7,633 nt of DNA from Oscillospiraceae bacterium (GTDB lineage: Bacteria > Bacillota_A > Clostridia > Oscillospirales > CAG-272), in the NCBI GenBank assembly GCA_015063335.1, contig SVUH01000044.1:1-7633 (forward strand). Direction: 5' to 3'. The translations under genes were made by a program, and so were the position numbers. Numbering within the stretch: the stretch's first letter is position 1; every line of letters starts with the position of its first letter. Under the pieces are notes generated by a model. That model made no database searches and was not told where the DNA came from. It worked only from the letters and a program-made list of their open reading frames with translations. Shown here in pieces: positions 1-5,857 of the stretch.

Positions 1-62
1 TTGTAAAAAAGCTTGGCAAAAAACTTCAAACCTAAAAAATCCTTTAGTTTAGTTTTCTTTTG

Positions 63-103
63 CCTACTTTTCTTTTTTAAAAGAAAAGTAGGAGAAAAGT
101 AGG
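63..103. repeat. Hairpin with tandem 11-bp repeat downstream of the DUF1292 gene
   Basis: CCTACTTTTCTT (63-74) can pair with AAGAAAAGTAGG (81-92), a 12-bp stem with an A/T loop. The right arm sequence AGAAAAGTAGG is repeated immediately as a perfect tandem copy (82-92 and 93-103), so the left arm could pair with either copy. The second copy ends at the base before the DUF1292 stop codon. Neither strand has a T-run after the stem, so this is not a textbook intrinsic terminator, although its position just past the stop fits a transcript-end structure. It may be a dispersed palindromic repeat. Positions 1-62 are AT-rich with nothing I recognise. Confidence 0.6.
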
Positions 104-400
104 TTAATTGTCGTAATCTATCTCCATGGAGAACAGATCGTCAAAGTAGTCTGCAATATCGTCGAACTCATCGTCGTCGTCAACGGTAACGAGAATTTCC
201 TCATCTCCGTCCTTTGCGAGTTTAAGAATGATATACTCCCACTCAACGTCGCCTACGACTTCCTTTTCCTCTTCTTCTGCGGGAAGAAGAGCTACGTAAT
301 GCTCGCCGTTCATTTCATGCTGACCGATTATCTCGAACTCTACCTCTTTTCCGTCCTCGTCCGTGAGGGTAACTATTGCTCTTTCGTTGTTTTCTTCCAT
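104..400 (-). CDS. DUF1292 (UPF0473/YrzB-like) acidic small protein
   Basis: Encodes 98 residues and matches my knowledge of the DUF1292 family, small cytoplasmic Firmicutes proteins of unknown function. Visible family hallmarks are an N-terminal beta-rich segment with TLTDEDGKEVEFE (11-23), YVALLP (35-40), an acidic linker EEEE (42-45), YIILK (56-60) and an acidic C-terminal block starting DDDDEFDDIADYFDD (74-88) and ending EIDYD. The protein is strongly acidic overall. There is no signal peptide or membrane segment. The ATG at 400 is supported by AAAGGAG (complement of 410-416) at good spacing and by its own consensus promoter 35-60 bases upstream. In many Firmicutes relatives sit near the ruvX/alaS region (recalled knowledge); those neighbours are not seen here, where the upstream gene is a HemW homologue. 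Length is normal for the family. Family assignment is fairly sure; function is unknown. Confidence 0.88.
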   Translation of the reverse strand: MEENNERAIVTLTDEDGKEVEFEIIGQHEMNGEHYVALLPAEEEEKEVVGDVEWEYIILKLAKDGDEEILVTVDDDDEFDDIADYFDDLFSMEIDYDN

Positions 401-433
401 TTTTAATATCTCCTTTGAGTTTTTTCTAAATAT

Positions 434-462
434 ATTTTATACCAAAACCGTGCCGATGTCAA
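434..462 (-). promoter_or_regulatory. Sigma-A-type promoter for the DUF1292 gene
   Basis: Read on the minus strand, TTGACA (complement of 457-462) is followed after 17 bases by TAAAAT (434-439). An overlapping alternative -10 is TATAAA (436-441) with a 15-base spacer. The start codon lies about 34 bases past the -10 box. It lies between the hemW stop codon and the DUF1292 ribosome binding site, implying separate transcription of the small gene. Confidence 0.7.
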
Positions 463-463
463 C

Positions 464-479
464 AAAAACTTGCGTTTTT
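464..479 (-). terminator. Weak A/U-rich hairpin after hemW, possible terminator
   Basis: On the minus strand AAAAAC, loop GCAA, GTTTTT forms a 6-bp stem with one G-C pair, starting 10 bases after the hemW stop codon and carrying a five-T run in its right arm. It is short and weak, and abuts the -35 box of the next promoter. Read-through from hemW into the DUF1292 gene is therefore likely to be at least partial. Confidence 0.3.
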
Positions 480-489
480 CTAAATATTC

Positions 490-1611
490 TCACAAAAGCA
501 TATCAGACAGCAATACGTTGCTGACAAGTGCGCCCTTATCGGTAAAGGATACGTTTCCGTCGCGGTAATCTATAAATCCTTGAATTATCCAGCCATGAAT
601 TTGAGGAAAATCCGCAAAGAAATCTCCCCCGAAGCGCTCGGTGTAATCGTTGAGCGAAATGCCCTCTCTCATACGCATACGAAGCATGACGTACTCCCGC
701 CGCACTTCGTCGCCGCAAACGGCATCGCGCTCACAGCAAATATCGCCGCCGTCCATAAAGGCATCAATATCGCGGGAATTGCCGTATCGCTCGCCGCCAA
801 AATACGAATGCGCGGCAACTCCAAAGCCAATGTATTCGCTACCCAGCCAATATCTTGTATTATGCCTTGATTCTCTACCCGCGCGGGCAAAATTGCTTAT
901 TTCATACCGCTCGTACCCCACCGCGCGAAGTGCTTCGCACAAATACAGATACATCTCTGCCTGCCCGTCGTCGTCAGCCACCAAAAGCTCGTCAATTTTT
1001 CTTGCAAACGGCGTTCCGTCCTCGATCATAAGTCCGTAAGCCGAAATATGCTCAGGCGAGAGCGAGGTAAGAAGCTCGACGGATTCCCGAAGGCTTTCCA
1101 TAGTCTGGTTCGGTATTCCGTACATGAGGTCTACACTCATGTTATCAAAGCCTGCCGCGCGTGCATCAGCAAAGCAACGCAAGAATTCTTCCCTGTTATG
1201 CGCGCGTCCAAGCAGCCGAAGCTCAGAGTCAAGTGCGCTTTGCATACCCATACTGAGTCTGTTGACGCCATGGGCACGGATTTCCCTGAAATATTTTTCG
1301 TCAGCCGTCGCGGGGTTACATTCAAGTGTTATTTCAGCATCCTTAAGAACGTCAAAGCTCTCTCTCACCCCTCCGAGAATACGCCCAATATCGTTCGCCG
1401 CCATAAGCGAGGGCGTGCCGCCTCCGAAATACACCGTATCGACCGTGTATTCGTCCGCCGTCCGTCCCGCCGCCGCGATTCGTCTGCGAAGCTCGTCGGC
1501 ATAGCGCGACATATATTCCCCACTCCTGCCAACAAACGAGCAAAAGTCACAATACCCGCACTTTTTGAGGCAAAACGGGATATGTATATATATTCCAAGC
1601 TTCTTTTTCAT
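490..1611 (-). CDS. hemW: HemW-like radical SAM protein (coproporphyrinogen III oxidase-like heme chaperone)
   Basis: Encodes 373 residues, a normal length for HemW. HemW proteins are radical SAM family members once called oxygen-independent coproporphyrinogen III oxidases; characterised members bind heme and are thought to deliver it to target proteins in the cytoplasm. The radical SAM cluster motif is C14-x3-C18-x2-C21 in IHIPFCLKKCGYCDF, with an additional Cys at 24. The SAM-binding GGGTP is at 63-67. DLMYGIPNQT (161-170) and YEISNFA (236-242) are typical of the family. HNTRYW (250-255) matches the HNxxYW motif used to separate HemW from true HemN, which instead has a CxxxCxxCxC cluster. 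The C-terminal HemN-type winged domain ends with FTDKGALVSN. The ATG at 1611 follows AGGAA at about 9 bases, and a consensus promoter lies just upstream. In many Firmicutes hemW is next to lepA or hrcA (recalled); neither is seen here. Whether it binds heme or retains oxidase activity cannot be read from sequence. Confidence 0.9.
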   Translation of the reverse strand: MKKKLGIYIHIPFCLKKCGYCDFCSFVGRSGEYMSRYADELRRRIAAAGRTADEYTVDTVYFGGGTPSLMAANDIGRILGGVRESFDVLKDAEITLECNPATADEKYFREIRAHGVNRLSMGMQSALDSELRLLGRAHNREEFLRCFADARAAGFDNMSVDLMYGIPNQTMESLRESVELLTSLSPEHISAYGLMIEDGTPFARKIDELLVADDDGQAEMYLYLCEALRAVGYERYEISNFARAGRESRHNTRYWLGSEYIGFGVAAHSYFGGERYGNSRDIDAFMDGGDICCERDAVCGDEVRREYVMLRMRMREGISLNDYTERFGGDFFADFPQIHGWIIQGFIDYRDGNVSFTDKGALVSNVLLSDMLL

Positions 1612-1642
1612 ACTGTTACATTCCTATACTTTATTGCCTTAT

Positions 1643-1671
1643 ATTATACCACAGTTCTGCCCTTTTGTAAA
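1643..1671 (-). promoter_or_regulatory. Sigma-A-type promoter for hemW
   Basis: On the minus strand TTTACA (complement of 1666-1671), a 17-base spacer and a perfect TATAAT (1643-1648). It lies between the terminator of the preceding operon (1682-1716) and the hemW ribosome binding site, so hemW should be transcribed independently of the transporter genes. Confidence 0.78.
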
Positions 1672-1681
1672 TAAATATTCT

Positions 1682-1716
1682 AAAAAAGGGCTGTGTCCAT
1701 GACACAGCCCTTTTTT
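1682..1716 (-). terminator. Intrinsic terminator of the liv operon
   Basis: AAAAAAGGGCTGTGTC (1682-1697) and GACACAGCCCTTTTTT (1701-1716) form a perfect 16-bp stem with a 3-base loop, and each strand ends the stem in six Ts. It begins one base after the stop codon of the repeat lipoprotein gene. The symmetric A/T arms would let it work in either direction, but I see only minus-strand genes here. Confidence 0.93.
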
Positions 1717-1717
1717 A

Positions 1718-2296
1718 TTAATAATAGCCAGTCCAGCCTCCTCCTTGGCTCGGTTTGTTAGAACCACCATTTTCAGTAGAACCACCGTTTTCGGTCGAGC
1801 CGCCGTTTTCGGTAGAACCACCGTTCTCGGTTGATCCGCCGTTTTCGGTTGAACCACCGTTTTCGGTCGAGCCGCCGTTCTCGGTTGATCCACCGTTTTC
1901 GGTCGAGCCGCCGTTTTCGGTCGAGCCGCCGTTCTCGGTCGAGCCGCCGTTTTCGGTTGAACCGCCGTTTTCGGTCGAGCCGCCGTTTTCGGTCGAGCCG
2001 CCGTTCTCGGTTGAACCGCCGTTTTCGGTTGAACCGCCGTTTTCGGTTGAACCGCCGTTTTCGGTCGAGCCGCCGTTTTCGGTCGAGCCGCCGTTCTCGG
2101 TTGAGCCGCCGTTCTCGGTTGAGCCGCCGTTCTCGGTTGATCCGCCGTTTTCGGTGGGCTCCGTTGTTTCAGCCGAGGTGGTTTCCTCGGGAGCGGAAGT
2201 CTCGCTGCCTCCGGATACACCGCCCTGATTGAAGCAGGAGGTAAAAACAAAACAAACAGCTAATGCCAAAACAAGCATTATAATAATCTTTTTCAT
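1718..2296 (-). CDS. Predicted lipoprotein made of 22 ENGGS(T) repeats, coupled to livF
   Basis: I do not recognise a family. From the ATG at 2296 the product is 192 residues: basic MKK start, hydrophobic stretch 4-18, then FTSC with Cys21 as the likely lipidation site (an acceptable though imperfect lipobox; LAVC15 is a poorer alternative). The predicted mature part has no folded-domain signature: a Gly/Ser/Thr/Glu leader (22-48), 22 tandem ENGGS units joined by Thr (49-179), and a 13-residue tail rich in Gly and aromatics ending GGGWTGYY. One Glu per unit makes it strongly acidic. An earlier in-frame ATG at 2302 overlaps the livF stop (ATGA), but GGGAG in the last livF codons sits only one base before it and seven bases before the 2296 ATG, so 2296 is preferred. 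Overlap with livF and the terminator right after its stop make it the last gene of the transporter operon. A surface-exposed flexible spacer or wall-spanning tether is inference only. Confidence 0.8.
   Translation of the reverse strand: MKKIIIMLVLALAVCFVFTSCFNQGGVSGGSETSAPEETTSAETTEPTENGGSTENGGSTENGGSTENGGSTENGGSTENGGSTENGGSTENGGSTENGGSTENGGSTENGGSTENGGSTENGGSTENGGSTENGGSTENGGSTENGGSTENGGSTENGGSTENGGSTENGGSTENGGSNKPSQGGGWTGYY
1760..2152 (-). repeat. In-frame 18-bp tandem repeat array, 22 units
   Basis: There are 22 contiguous units (21 of 18 bp plus a final 15-bp unit) in the lipoprotein gene, each encoding Glu-Asn-Gly-Gly-Ser(-Thr). Comparing units codon by codon I find only synonymous differences: Ser is TCG, TCA or TCT; Gly is GGC, GGT or GGA; Glu is GAA or GAG. 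The two units nearest the 3' end of the gene are the most divergent: the last uses AAT for Asn and the Thr codon joining them is ACT. A three-unit block at 1955-2008 recurs identically at 2045-2098, a 90-bp higher-order period, showing expansion by multi-unit blocks. Gain or loss of 18-bp units would keep the reading frame. Confidence 0.95.
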
Positions 2297-2298
2297 AA

Positions 2299-3015
2299 TC
2301 ATTCTCCCAAATAAGCTTTTTTAATGGTTTCGTCGTTGATAAGGTCGCTTGCCTTACCCTCGGTCATTATAGAGCCCGTTTCAAGAACGTAAACACGGTC
2401 GGATATGGACATCGCCTTTTTTGCGTTCTGCTCAACGAGGAGCACCGTCTTTCCGTTCTCACGGAAGGTCTTTATTATCTCAAAGACCTCTGACACAAGC
2501 AAGGGAGAGAGTCCCATGGACGGCTCGTCAAGAACTACCATTTCGGGATCGGATAAAAGCGCTCTGCCCATCGCGAGCATCTGCTGCTCACCGCCCGAAA
2601 GCGTACCTGCGATCTGCTTTTTTCTCTCGTAAAGACGGGGGAAAAGCTTAAACACAAGCTCCATATTCGCAGCAATCTTTGCCTTATCCTTTTGTGCATA
2701 CGCTCCCATTTTAAGGTTATCGTAAACGCTCAGGTTCTGGAATATTCTGCGTCCCTCGGGAACGTGAACGAGTCCCATGGTAACTATCTTGTGAGCAGGC
2801 ACCTTTGTGATATCCTTGCCCTTATAAACGATAGAGCCCTCGGTAGGATGCAAAAGTCCCGTCAAGGTATGCAGCGTCGTGGTCTTTCCCGCGCCGTTTG
2901 CGCCGATAAGAGAAACTATCTCTCCCTTTTCGACCTTAAAGGAAATACCCTTGAGCGCACGGATAACACCGTATGACACGTGCAGATCATTAACTTCAAG
3001 TAAAATTTCTGACAT
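2299..3015 (-). CDS. livF: Branched-chain amino acid ABC transporter ATP-binding protein LivF
   Basis: Encodes 238 residues, the usual LivF length. It is one of the two cytoplasmic ATPases that power import through the LivHM channel. Walker A GANGAGKTT spans 38-46, the Q-loop region reads VPEGRRIFQN (85-94) with Glu in place of Gln as is usual in LivF, the ABC signature is LSGGEQQ (139-145), and Walker B is MVVLDEPS (159-166) with catalytic Glu164. The switch position reads VEQN (194-197) instead of the usual His, which is also typical of LivF rather than a defect. The ATG at 3015 is preceded by a perfect AAGGAGG (complement of 3021-3027) located in the 13-base gap after livG. Its TGA overlaps the first possible ATG of the repeat lipoprotein gene. 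Family assignment is secure; the exact substrate is not. Confidence 0.95.
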   Translation of the reverse strand: MSEILLEVNDLHVSYGVIRALKGISFKVEKGEIVSLIGANGAGKTTTLHTLTGLLHPTEGSIVYKGKDITKVPAHKIVTMGLVHVPEGRRIFQNLSVYDNLKMGAYAQKDKAKIAANMELVFKLFPRLYERKKQIAGTLSGGEQQMLAMGRALLSDPEMVVLDEPSMGLSPLLVSEVFEIIKTFRENGKTVLLVEQNAKKAMSISDRVYVLETGSIMTEGKASDLINDETIKKAYLGE

Positions 3016-3028
3016 CTTTGCCTCCTTA

Positions 3029-3832
3029 TTACGTACCGAGATATGCCTTTACGACCTCAGGGTCGTTGAGCACCTCTTGGGTATTGCCCTTAGCAAGCTC
3101 CGTACCGAAATTAAGCACCGTCAGCTTCTCGCAAATACCGCCGACAAGACGCATATCATGCTCAATGAGCAGTATGGTGATGTCGAATTTTTCGCGAATG
3201 AAGGTAATATCGTCCATAAGCTCCTGCGTTTCGTTGGGGTTCATTCCCGCAGCGGGCTCGTCAAGAAGCAAAAGCTTGGGGTTTGTTGCCATTGCGCGAG
3301 CGATCTCGAGCTTTCTCTGCTTTCCGTAGGGAAGATTGGATGCAAGCGTATCGGCATACATATCGAGATTGAACACCTTAAGAAGCTCCATAGCCTCCTC
3401 GCGGTATTTTTTCTCCGAGGAAAAATGTCGGGGGAGTCTGAAAACAGACTCAAAAATACTGCAAGGTATCTGATTTCCAAGCCCTACCATTACGTTTTCA
3501 AGAACGGTAAGCTTATCGAAAAGTCTTATGTTCTGGAAGGTTCTCGCAATTCCCTTTTTGTTGACCGTCGCAGGCGCCTTGCCCGTTATATCCTCTCCGC
3601 AGAGGAACACTCTGCCCGAGGTAGGCTTATAAACACCCGTAAGGATGTTAAATACGGTCGTCTTTCCCGCGCCGTTAGGTCCGATAAGACCGTAGAGCTC
3701 GCCCTTTCTGATCTCAAGATTTACGTCATCGACAGCCTTAAGACCGCCGAACTGTATGCAAAGGTGATTTGTCTTTAAGACGATCTCCTTTTCTGCCGCC
3801 GTCTCGAAGGATACGTTCTGATCGTTTTCCAT
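3029..3832 (-). CDS. livG: Branched-chain amino acid ABC transporter ATP-binding protein LivG
   Basis: Encodes 267 residues from the ATG at 3832. This is the second cytoplasmic ATPase of the importer. Walker A GPNGAGKT is at 51-58, Q-loop Gln100 in RTFQNIRLF, the LivG-type signature LPYGKQR at 167-173, Walker B LLLLDEP at 187-193 with Glu192, and switch His225 in LLIEHDM. All catalytic positions are present, so this subunit supplies the canonical His missing from LivF. An in-frame ATG at 3841 would add three residues and overlap livM, but the ribosome binding site AAAGGAGG touches that ATG with no spacing and sits nine bases before 3832, which decides the start. The livM stop codon ends one base upstream, so translation of the two is probably coupled. 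The C-terminal extension ending VVKAYLGT is family-typical. Confidence 0.94.
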   Translation of the reverse strand: MENDQNVSFETAAEKEIVLKTNHLCIQFGGLKAVDDVNLEIRKGELYGLIGPNGAGKTTVFNILTGVYKPTSGRVFLCGEDITGKAPATVNKKGIARTFQNIRLFDKLTVLENVMVGLGNQIPCSIFESVFRLPRHFSSEKKYREEAMELLKVFNLDMYADTLASNLPYGKQRKLEIARAMATNPKLLLLDEPAAGMNPNETQELMDDITFIREKFDITILLIEHDMRLVGGICEKLTVLNFGTELAKGNTQEVLNDPEVVKAYLGT

Positions 3833-3833
3833 A

Positions 3834-4877
3834 TCAAGCATCCTCCTTTACGTTTTTCGCTTTTTTCTTGCTCGCGATCTTGCCCTTGATCTTTTCTACA
3901 AGAACGTTCAGATTGTACTTTTCTCTGAAGTTCTTGAGCTGGGGCGCGTTATTATAAATAACGATAACGATAAGAATAAGCGCATATATCAAGTCCTTAA
4001 GAACCGCAAGGTTGCCCGTAAGAACGTTCGCAAGGTAGCGGTTAAGGAACGTGATGACCACAGCAGATACAATAGAGCCGTTGATGCTTCCCATTCCGCC
4101 GAGAACCACGATAACGAGTATCTCAATGGAATAGTTATAGTCGAACATCTGGCTTGATACGTTAAACTTGGTATAGCTGAACAGAACGCCCGCAATACCC
4201 GCAAACGCAGCAGAGATTATAAATCCGAGGAGCTTGTAGCCCGTTATGTTGATACCCGTGGCTCTTGCCGCTATCTCGTTGTCGCGTATAGCCTCGATAG
4301 CTCTGCCGTGCTTGCTTCTTATAAGATTCTGTACCACGAAGAGCGTTACGAGAACCATAATAAGACATACGATAAAGAAATATTTCTTTTCGAATCTCGG
4401 CGTGGTAAGTCCAACGGGGCCTCCGAAAACAGAGGGGCTGATATTCATAAATACGGTTCTTACTATTTCACCGAACGCGAGCGTTGTGATAGCAAGATAG
4501 TCTCCACGAAGTCTGAGGGCAGGAAGTCCGACCAAAAGTCCGCAAAGCGCCGCACTCAAAGCACCGGCAAGAATAGCGATAACGAGCGTCAATACACCGT
4601 TGCCGAGCGGCTCTGCAAGAAGCGCCGCCACTTTACCGCCAAGATATGCACCAACGCACATAAAACCGGCATGTCCGAGAGAAAGCTCTCCGAGAAATCC
4701 CACCACAAGGCTAAGAGATACCGCAAGAATTATCTTTATGGACATCTCCTCGAGCAATGAGGTGGTAGTTCCCTTAACACCGCCTGCAAAAGTAAGTATA
4801 ACAAATACGATAAGTACCAGCGCTACTGCCGCGTAGTTTACGTAGTTCTTCAAATTCTTTAATTTAAAGCTCTTCAT
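3834..4877 (-). CDS. livM: Branched-chain amino acid ABC transporter permease LivM
   Basis: Encodes 347 residues of an integral membrane permease that pairs with LivH. Family hallmarks are SLGHAGF (66-72), GLPALRLRGDYLAITT (117-132) continuing to FGEIVR, the cytoplasmic coupling loop GRAIEAIRDNE (191-201) with ARATGIN (204-210), and VLGGMGSINGS (258-268). Hydrophobic stretches consistent with membrane helices lie near 14-32, 48-62, 96-118, 167-183, 213-235, 252-277 and 292-308. A lysine-rich cytoplasmic tail (314-345) is longer and more basic than I expect for many relatives. The ATG at 4877 shares one base with the livH stop (TAATG) and follows GAGAAGG. The last codons of livM contain the ribosome binding site for livG. 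No frameshift or missing core motif is seen. Confidence 0.94.
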   Translation of the reverse strand: MKSFKLKNLKNYVNYAAVALVLIVFVILTFAGGVKGTTTSLLEEMSIKIILAVSLSLVVGFLGELSLGHAGFMCVGAYLGGKVAALLAEPLGNGVLTLVIAILAGALSAALCGLLVGLPALRLRGDYLAITTLAFGEIVRTVFMNISPSVFGGPVGLTTPRFEKKYFFIVCLIMVLVTLFVVQNLIRSKHGRAIEAIRDNEIAARATGINITGYKLLGFIISAAFAGIAGVLFSYTKFNVSSQMFDYNYSIEILVIVVLGGMGSINGSIVSAVVITFLNRYLANVLTGNLAVLKDLIYALILIVIVIYNNAPQLKNFREKYNLNVLVEKIKGKIASKKKAKNVKEDA

Positions 4878-5758
4878 TATACCTTCTCCCTTCTCTTCTT
4901 ACCGAGAAGTCCCGCAGGTCTTACAAGGAGAAGTATGATAAGGATAGAAAACTCTATCGCATCGGTATAAGGAGATATAGCGGGAACAGCCTGAGCAAAG
5001 CACTCGATCACGCCGAGAAGTATTCCTCCGAGCATAGCTCCGGGGATAGAGCCGATTCCTCCGATAACCGCCGCGGTAAACGCCTTGATACCGGGAAGCG
5101 AGCCAAACGTGGGGCTCATAGAGGGAGCCTTGAGCAGGAAGAAAAGGCTTGCGAGAGCTGCGAGCATAGAGCCTATTGCAAAGGTTATCATTATAATGTT
5201 ATTTACGTTGATACCCATAAGCTGCGCCGCACCCTTATCCTCGGAAACCGCTATCATAGCGCGTCCCGTCTTTGAGTATTTTACAAAAAGACTGAGCGCT
5301 ACCATTACGACTACCGAGCAAGCAAGCGTAATTATAGTGGAGTAGCTGATGGCAAGTCCGCCTATGTTGAGCATTTTGCCGTCGATACCGAGCTTGTCTG
5401 CGATAGTAACGAACTTAGGCGCAGAACCGAATATCATCTGCGAGATGCTCTGCAAAAGATAGCTGACGCCGATAGCGGTAATAAGCACCGCCAAGGGAGA
5501 CGCGCCGCGAAGCGGCTTGTACGCCAGCCTTTCAACAACGATACCGAGCAGCATACAGAATATCATAGCGGCAACTATCGACACAATGGGGTTTATGGGA
5601 AGGAAGAGCAATATTGCATAGCCGCCGACCATTATTATATCGCCGTGCGCAAAGTTAAGCATCTTCGCGATTCCGTAAACCATCGTGTAGCCAAGCGCGA
5701 TCATGGCATATATTCCGCCAAGGCTCAGACCGTTTACAAGTGTGGTTAAAAATTCCAT
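4877..5758 (-). CDS. livH: Branched-chain amino acid ABC transporter permease LivH
   Basis: Encodes 293 residues of the second membrane-spanning subunit. Family motifs are NGLSLGGIYAMIALGYT (9-25), LNFAHGD (34-40), ERLAYKPLR (76-84), the coupling loop GRAMIAVSEDKGAAQLMGIN (165-184), KAFTAAVIGGIGSIPGA (225-241) and the basic end RPAGLLGKKRR (280-290). The reading frame stays open 17 codons further upstream to 5809, but that stretch has no ribosome binding site and lies inside an intergenic stem-loop; GAAGGAA (complement of 5764-5770) five bases before the ATG at 5758 fixes the start. It overlaps livM by one base. About 100 bases separate it from the binding-protein gene, the largest gap in the operon. 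Confidence 0.94.
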   Translation of the reverse strand: MEFLTTLVNGLSLGGIYAMIALGYTMVYGIAKMLNFAHGDIIMVGGYAILLFLPINPIVSIVAAMIFCMLLGIVVERLAYKPLRGASPLAVLITAIGVSYLLQSISQMIFGSAPKFVTIADKLGIDGKMLNIGGLAISYSTIITLACSVVVMVALSLFVKYSKTGRAMIAVSEDKGAAQLMGINVNNIIMITFAIGSMLAALASLFFLLKAPSMSPTFGSLPGIKAFTAAVIGGIGSIPGAMLGGILLGVIECFAQAVPAISPYTDAIEFSILIILLLVRPAGLLGKKRREKV

Positions 5759-5788
5759 AGTATTTCCTTCAATATATGATACTATATG

Positions 5789-5831
5789 AGAAAATAATTG
5801 CCAACGCAAAAAGCACCGGCAATTATTTTCT
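5789..5831 (-). promoter_or_regulatory. Intercistronic stem-loop between the binding-protein gene and livH
   Basis: AGAAAATAATTGCC (5789-5802) pairs perfectly with GGCAATTATTTTCT (5818-5831), a 14-bp stem with a 15-base loop that can itself form a short GC/GC pairing. Flanking ATAT runs can extend the stem with one bulged G. On the coding strand no T-run follows, so it is not a classical terminator. In solute-binding-protein operons such hairpins often protect the upstream mRNA or cause partial termination, giving more binding protein than permease; that role here is inference. Confidence 0.65.
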
Positions 5832-5857
5832 ATATTATCGCTTTTTTAAAGCCTTGA

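Noticed and set aside
490..1611. Calling the radical SAM gene a true coproporphyrinogen oxidase (HemN)
   Set aside because: The cluster motif is CxxxCxxC followed by DFC, and HNTRYW is present, both pointing to HemW.
1755..2232. Long open frames on the plus strand (a PPFSVE repeat and an Arg-rich repeat) and a second minus-strand frame rich in RTAAQPKTA
   Set aside because: They are by-products of an 18-bp repeat without stop codons. Silent variation fits only the ENGGST frame, which also has the signal peptide, ribosome binding site and operon position.
2299..3015. LivF lacking the switch His and Q-loop Gln, as a broken ATPase
   Set aside because: VEQN and PEGR at these places are normal for the LivF subfamily; LivG supplies the canonical residues.
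5776..5804. Promoter-like TTGGCA, 17 bases, TATCAT before livH on the minus strand
   Set aside because: The predicted transcription start would fall inside the livH ribosome binding site, and the boxes overlap the stem-loop and are far from consensus; kept only as a weak possibility.
5759..5809. Upstream extension of LivH by 17 residues
   Set aside because: No ribosome binding site, falls in the intercistronic stem-loop, and the canonical LivH N-terminus with a good ribosome binding site starts at 5758.
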